A stretch of DNA of 64,000 bases. Source: Dreissena polymorpha (lineage: Eukaryota > Mollusca > Bivalvia > Myida > Dreissenidae). Below the pieces are notes generated by a model. The model worked only from the letters and a program-made list of their open reading frames with translations, searched no databases and was not told the DNA's origin. The stretch spans positions 69,324,110-69,388,109 of the forward strand of contig NC_068359.1 in assembly GCF_020536995.1 (NCBI RefSeq), read 5' to 3'. Shown here piece by piece: positions 62,988-64,000 of this stretch. How positions within the stretch are numbered: the stretch's first letter is position 1; the number at the start of each line of letters is the position of its first letter. A program made the position numbers and the translations under genes.

Positions 62988-64000
62988 GAATTCAAACTAA
63001 TTACCAGGTCTGAAGACCTAGAAAGGCAGTGACTAAATCGGCATTATATCCAAATTAACATCTTAGTTGTTAAGTTAAATTAACATTTTTTTCTCTATTT
63101 AGTTCACCAATCAAATAGTAAAAATAAAAACAAATACAATAAACAAGTATTCCCAATTATTTAACAAGTCAACAAAAGAAAGAAAAATATTTCTTCTCAA
63201 ACATTTACTGTAAATATTTTTAAACCCTCAAAATGCTATATTGTTGAATAGATCTGCCAATAAATGTAACACAAACACTGTTTCTAAAATAAATATTTGA
63301 AGTTGACAACAAATCAAATGTTTCTTACTCCATAAATTCTCAAAATGTCAACAAGGTATAGCTGTACAAGTTTAACAATCAAATTCTTCTTTATCCATAA
63401 CTGGACGGAACACACCTCTAAAAATAACCGGTATACATTGGAAATTAACAAAACATAAATAAGGCATGTTTTTTTCAATTGACCTGATAAAACAGAAGTA
63501 TTGTATTTCATACACTTAGAACGAATAATTTAAAACTCCATTTCCTTAATGGTCTATGATCTAAACATATTCAAGCAAAGTTCCAACACTTTGATCATGC
63601 ACAAAACAAAACATTTTTTCTAGAACTGGAAATGAGCTTTAAATGACATTTCAGTACGAGTAGGAGATATACTGATATCAAAGAAAACTTGTCACACTTT
63701 GGCATTTACTTCAATCTTCCGGAGAGGAAGTAAAAACAACCTTCTGTGGTGTTGAATCACTATAGCCCCTGCAAATCTTCTTTGAAGAAGAAAATGTATA
63801 ACTTGTGCTATCAACCTTTTGTTTTTTCTCATATTTACAATGGCAATTTTTCTTTAACAACTCATTGAGATTTAAACATTTCAAAATGTTGTCAAGTACT
63901 GAGAGTTAGTTTGGAGATCTTTAAAAAAATATTATTTGGAATTTTTAAAGCTCCTGGGTCAATACAAAAGAAATGCCTTTCTTTGACATATTGAGTAAAT
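62988..64000. other. No gene recognised
   Basis: AT-rich sequence with no supported features to the right edge. The open frame 63314-63511 has no recognisable content. Confidence 0.4.

Overview
The window looks like nuclear DNA of a bivalve mollusc. It is AT-rich, gene-poor and packed with dispersed and tandem repeats of kinds I associate with bivalves: arrays rich in AGGTCA, tRNA-derived SINEs, and short palindromic elements ending in TTAACCC. Several of these repeats resemble ones I recall from dreissenid mussels, but that genus-level guess comes from memory and was not searched.

Two protein-coding genes can be rebuilt exon by exon. Gene A lies on the minus strand (32373 down to 17257, 7 exons, 404 aa). 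Gene B lies on the plus strand (41646 to 57711, 7 exons, 468 aa). They are paralogues in head-to-head orientation, about 9.3 kb apart. They share intron phases (1,0,0,0,2,0), two exons of identical length (140 and 94 nt), an N-terminal F-x-S-x-E-x-A-x-E-Y-I-R motif, a basic GC-x-A / LPRFK segment and a C-terminal block of 48 residues. Their plan resembles the CARF/ALS2CR8-type putative DNA-binding proteins that are numerous in molluscs. That assignment is tentative.

Layout. 1-17 kb has no host gene that I can support. It holds a remnant of an L1-like LINE, a degenerate MULE-like transposase carrying a GGTGTCAC-ended insertion, an AGGTCA-rich tandem array, and an APE-type LINE split by a 1.24-kb CAGCG-ended transposon. 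17-32 kb is gene A. Its last intron holds a 2.15-kb minisatellite of 45-bp units that grew inside a palindromic repeat element. 32-41.6 kb is the region between the genes, with (TA)n tracts, a 161-177-bp tandem array and two abutting PIF/Harbinger-like elements. 41.6-58 kb is gene B. Its first intron holds a stacked transposon nest (a TTAA-ended element split by a 1.5-kb element and by a 1.02-kb hAT with an 8-bp target duplication). Its fifth intron begins with a 34-bp minisatellite whose first unit is the exon's own 5' splice junction. 58-64 kb holds only repeats and unassigned sequence.

Nothing indicates a prokaryotic, phage, CRISPR or operon system. The most unusual points are the splice-site-seeded minisatellite, the minisatellite born inside a mobile element, the inverted paralogue pair, and TTAA-ended elements that abut at shared TTAA sites.
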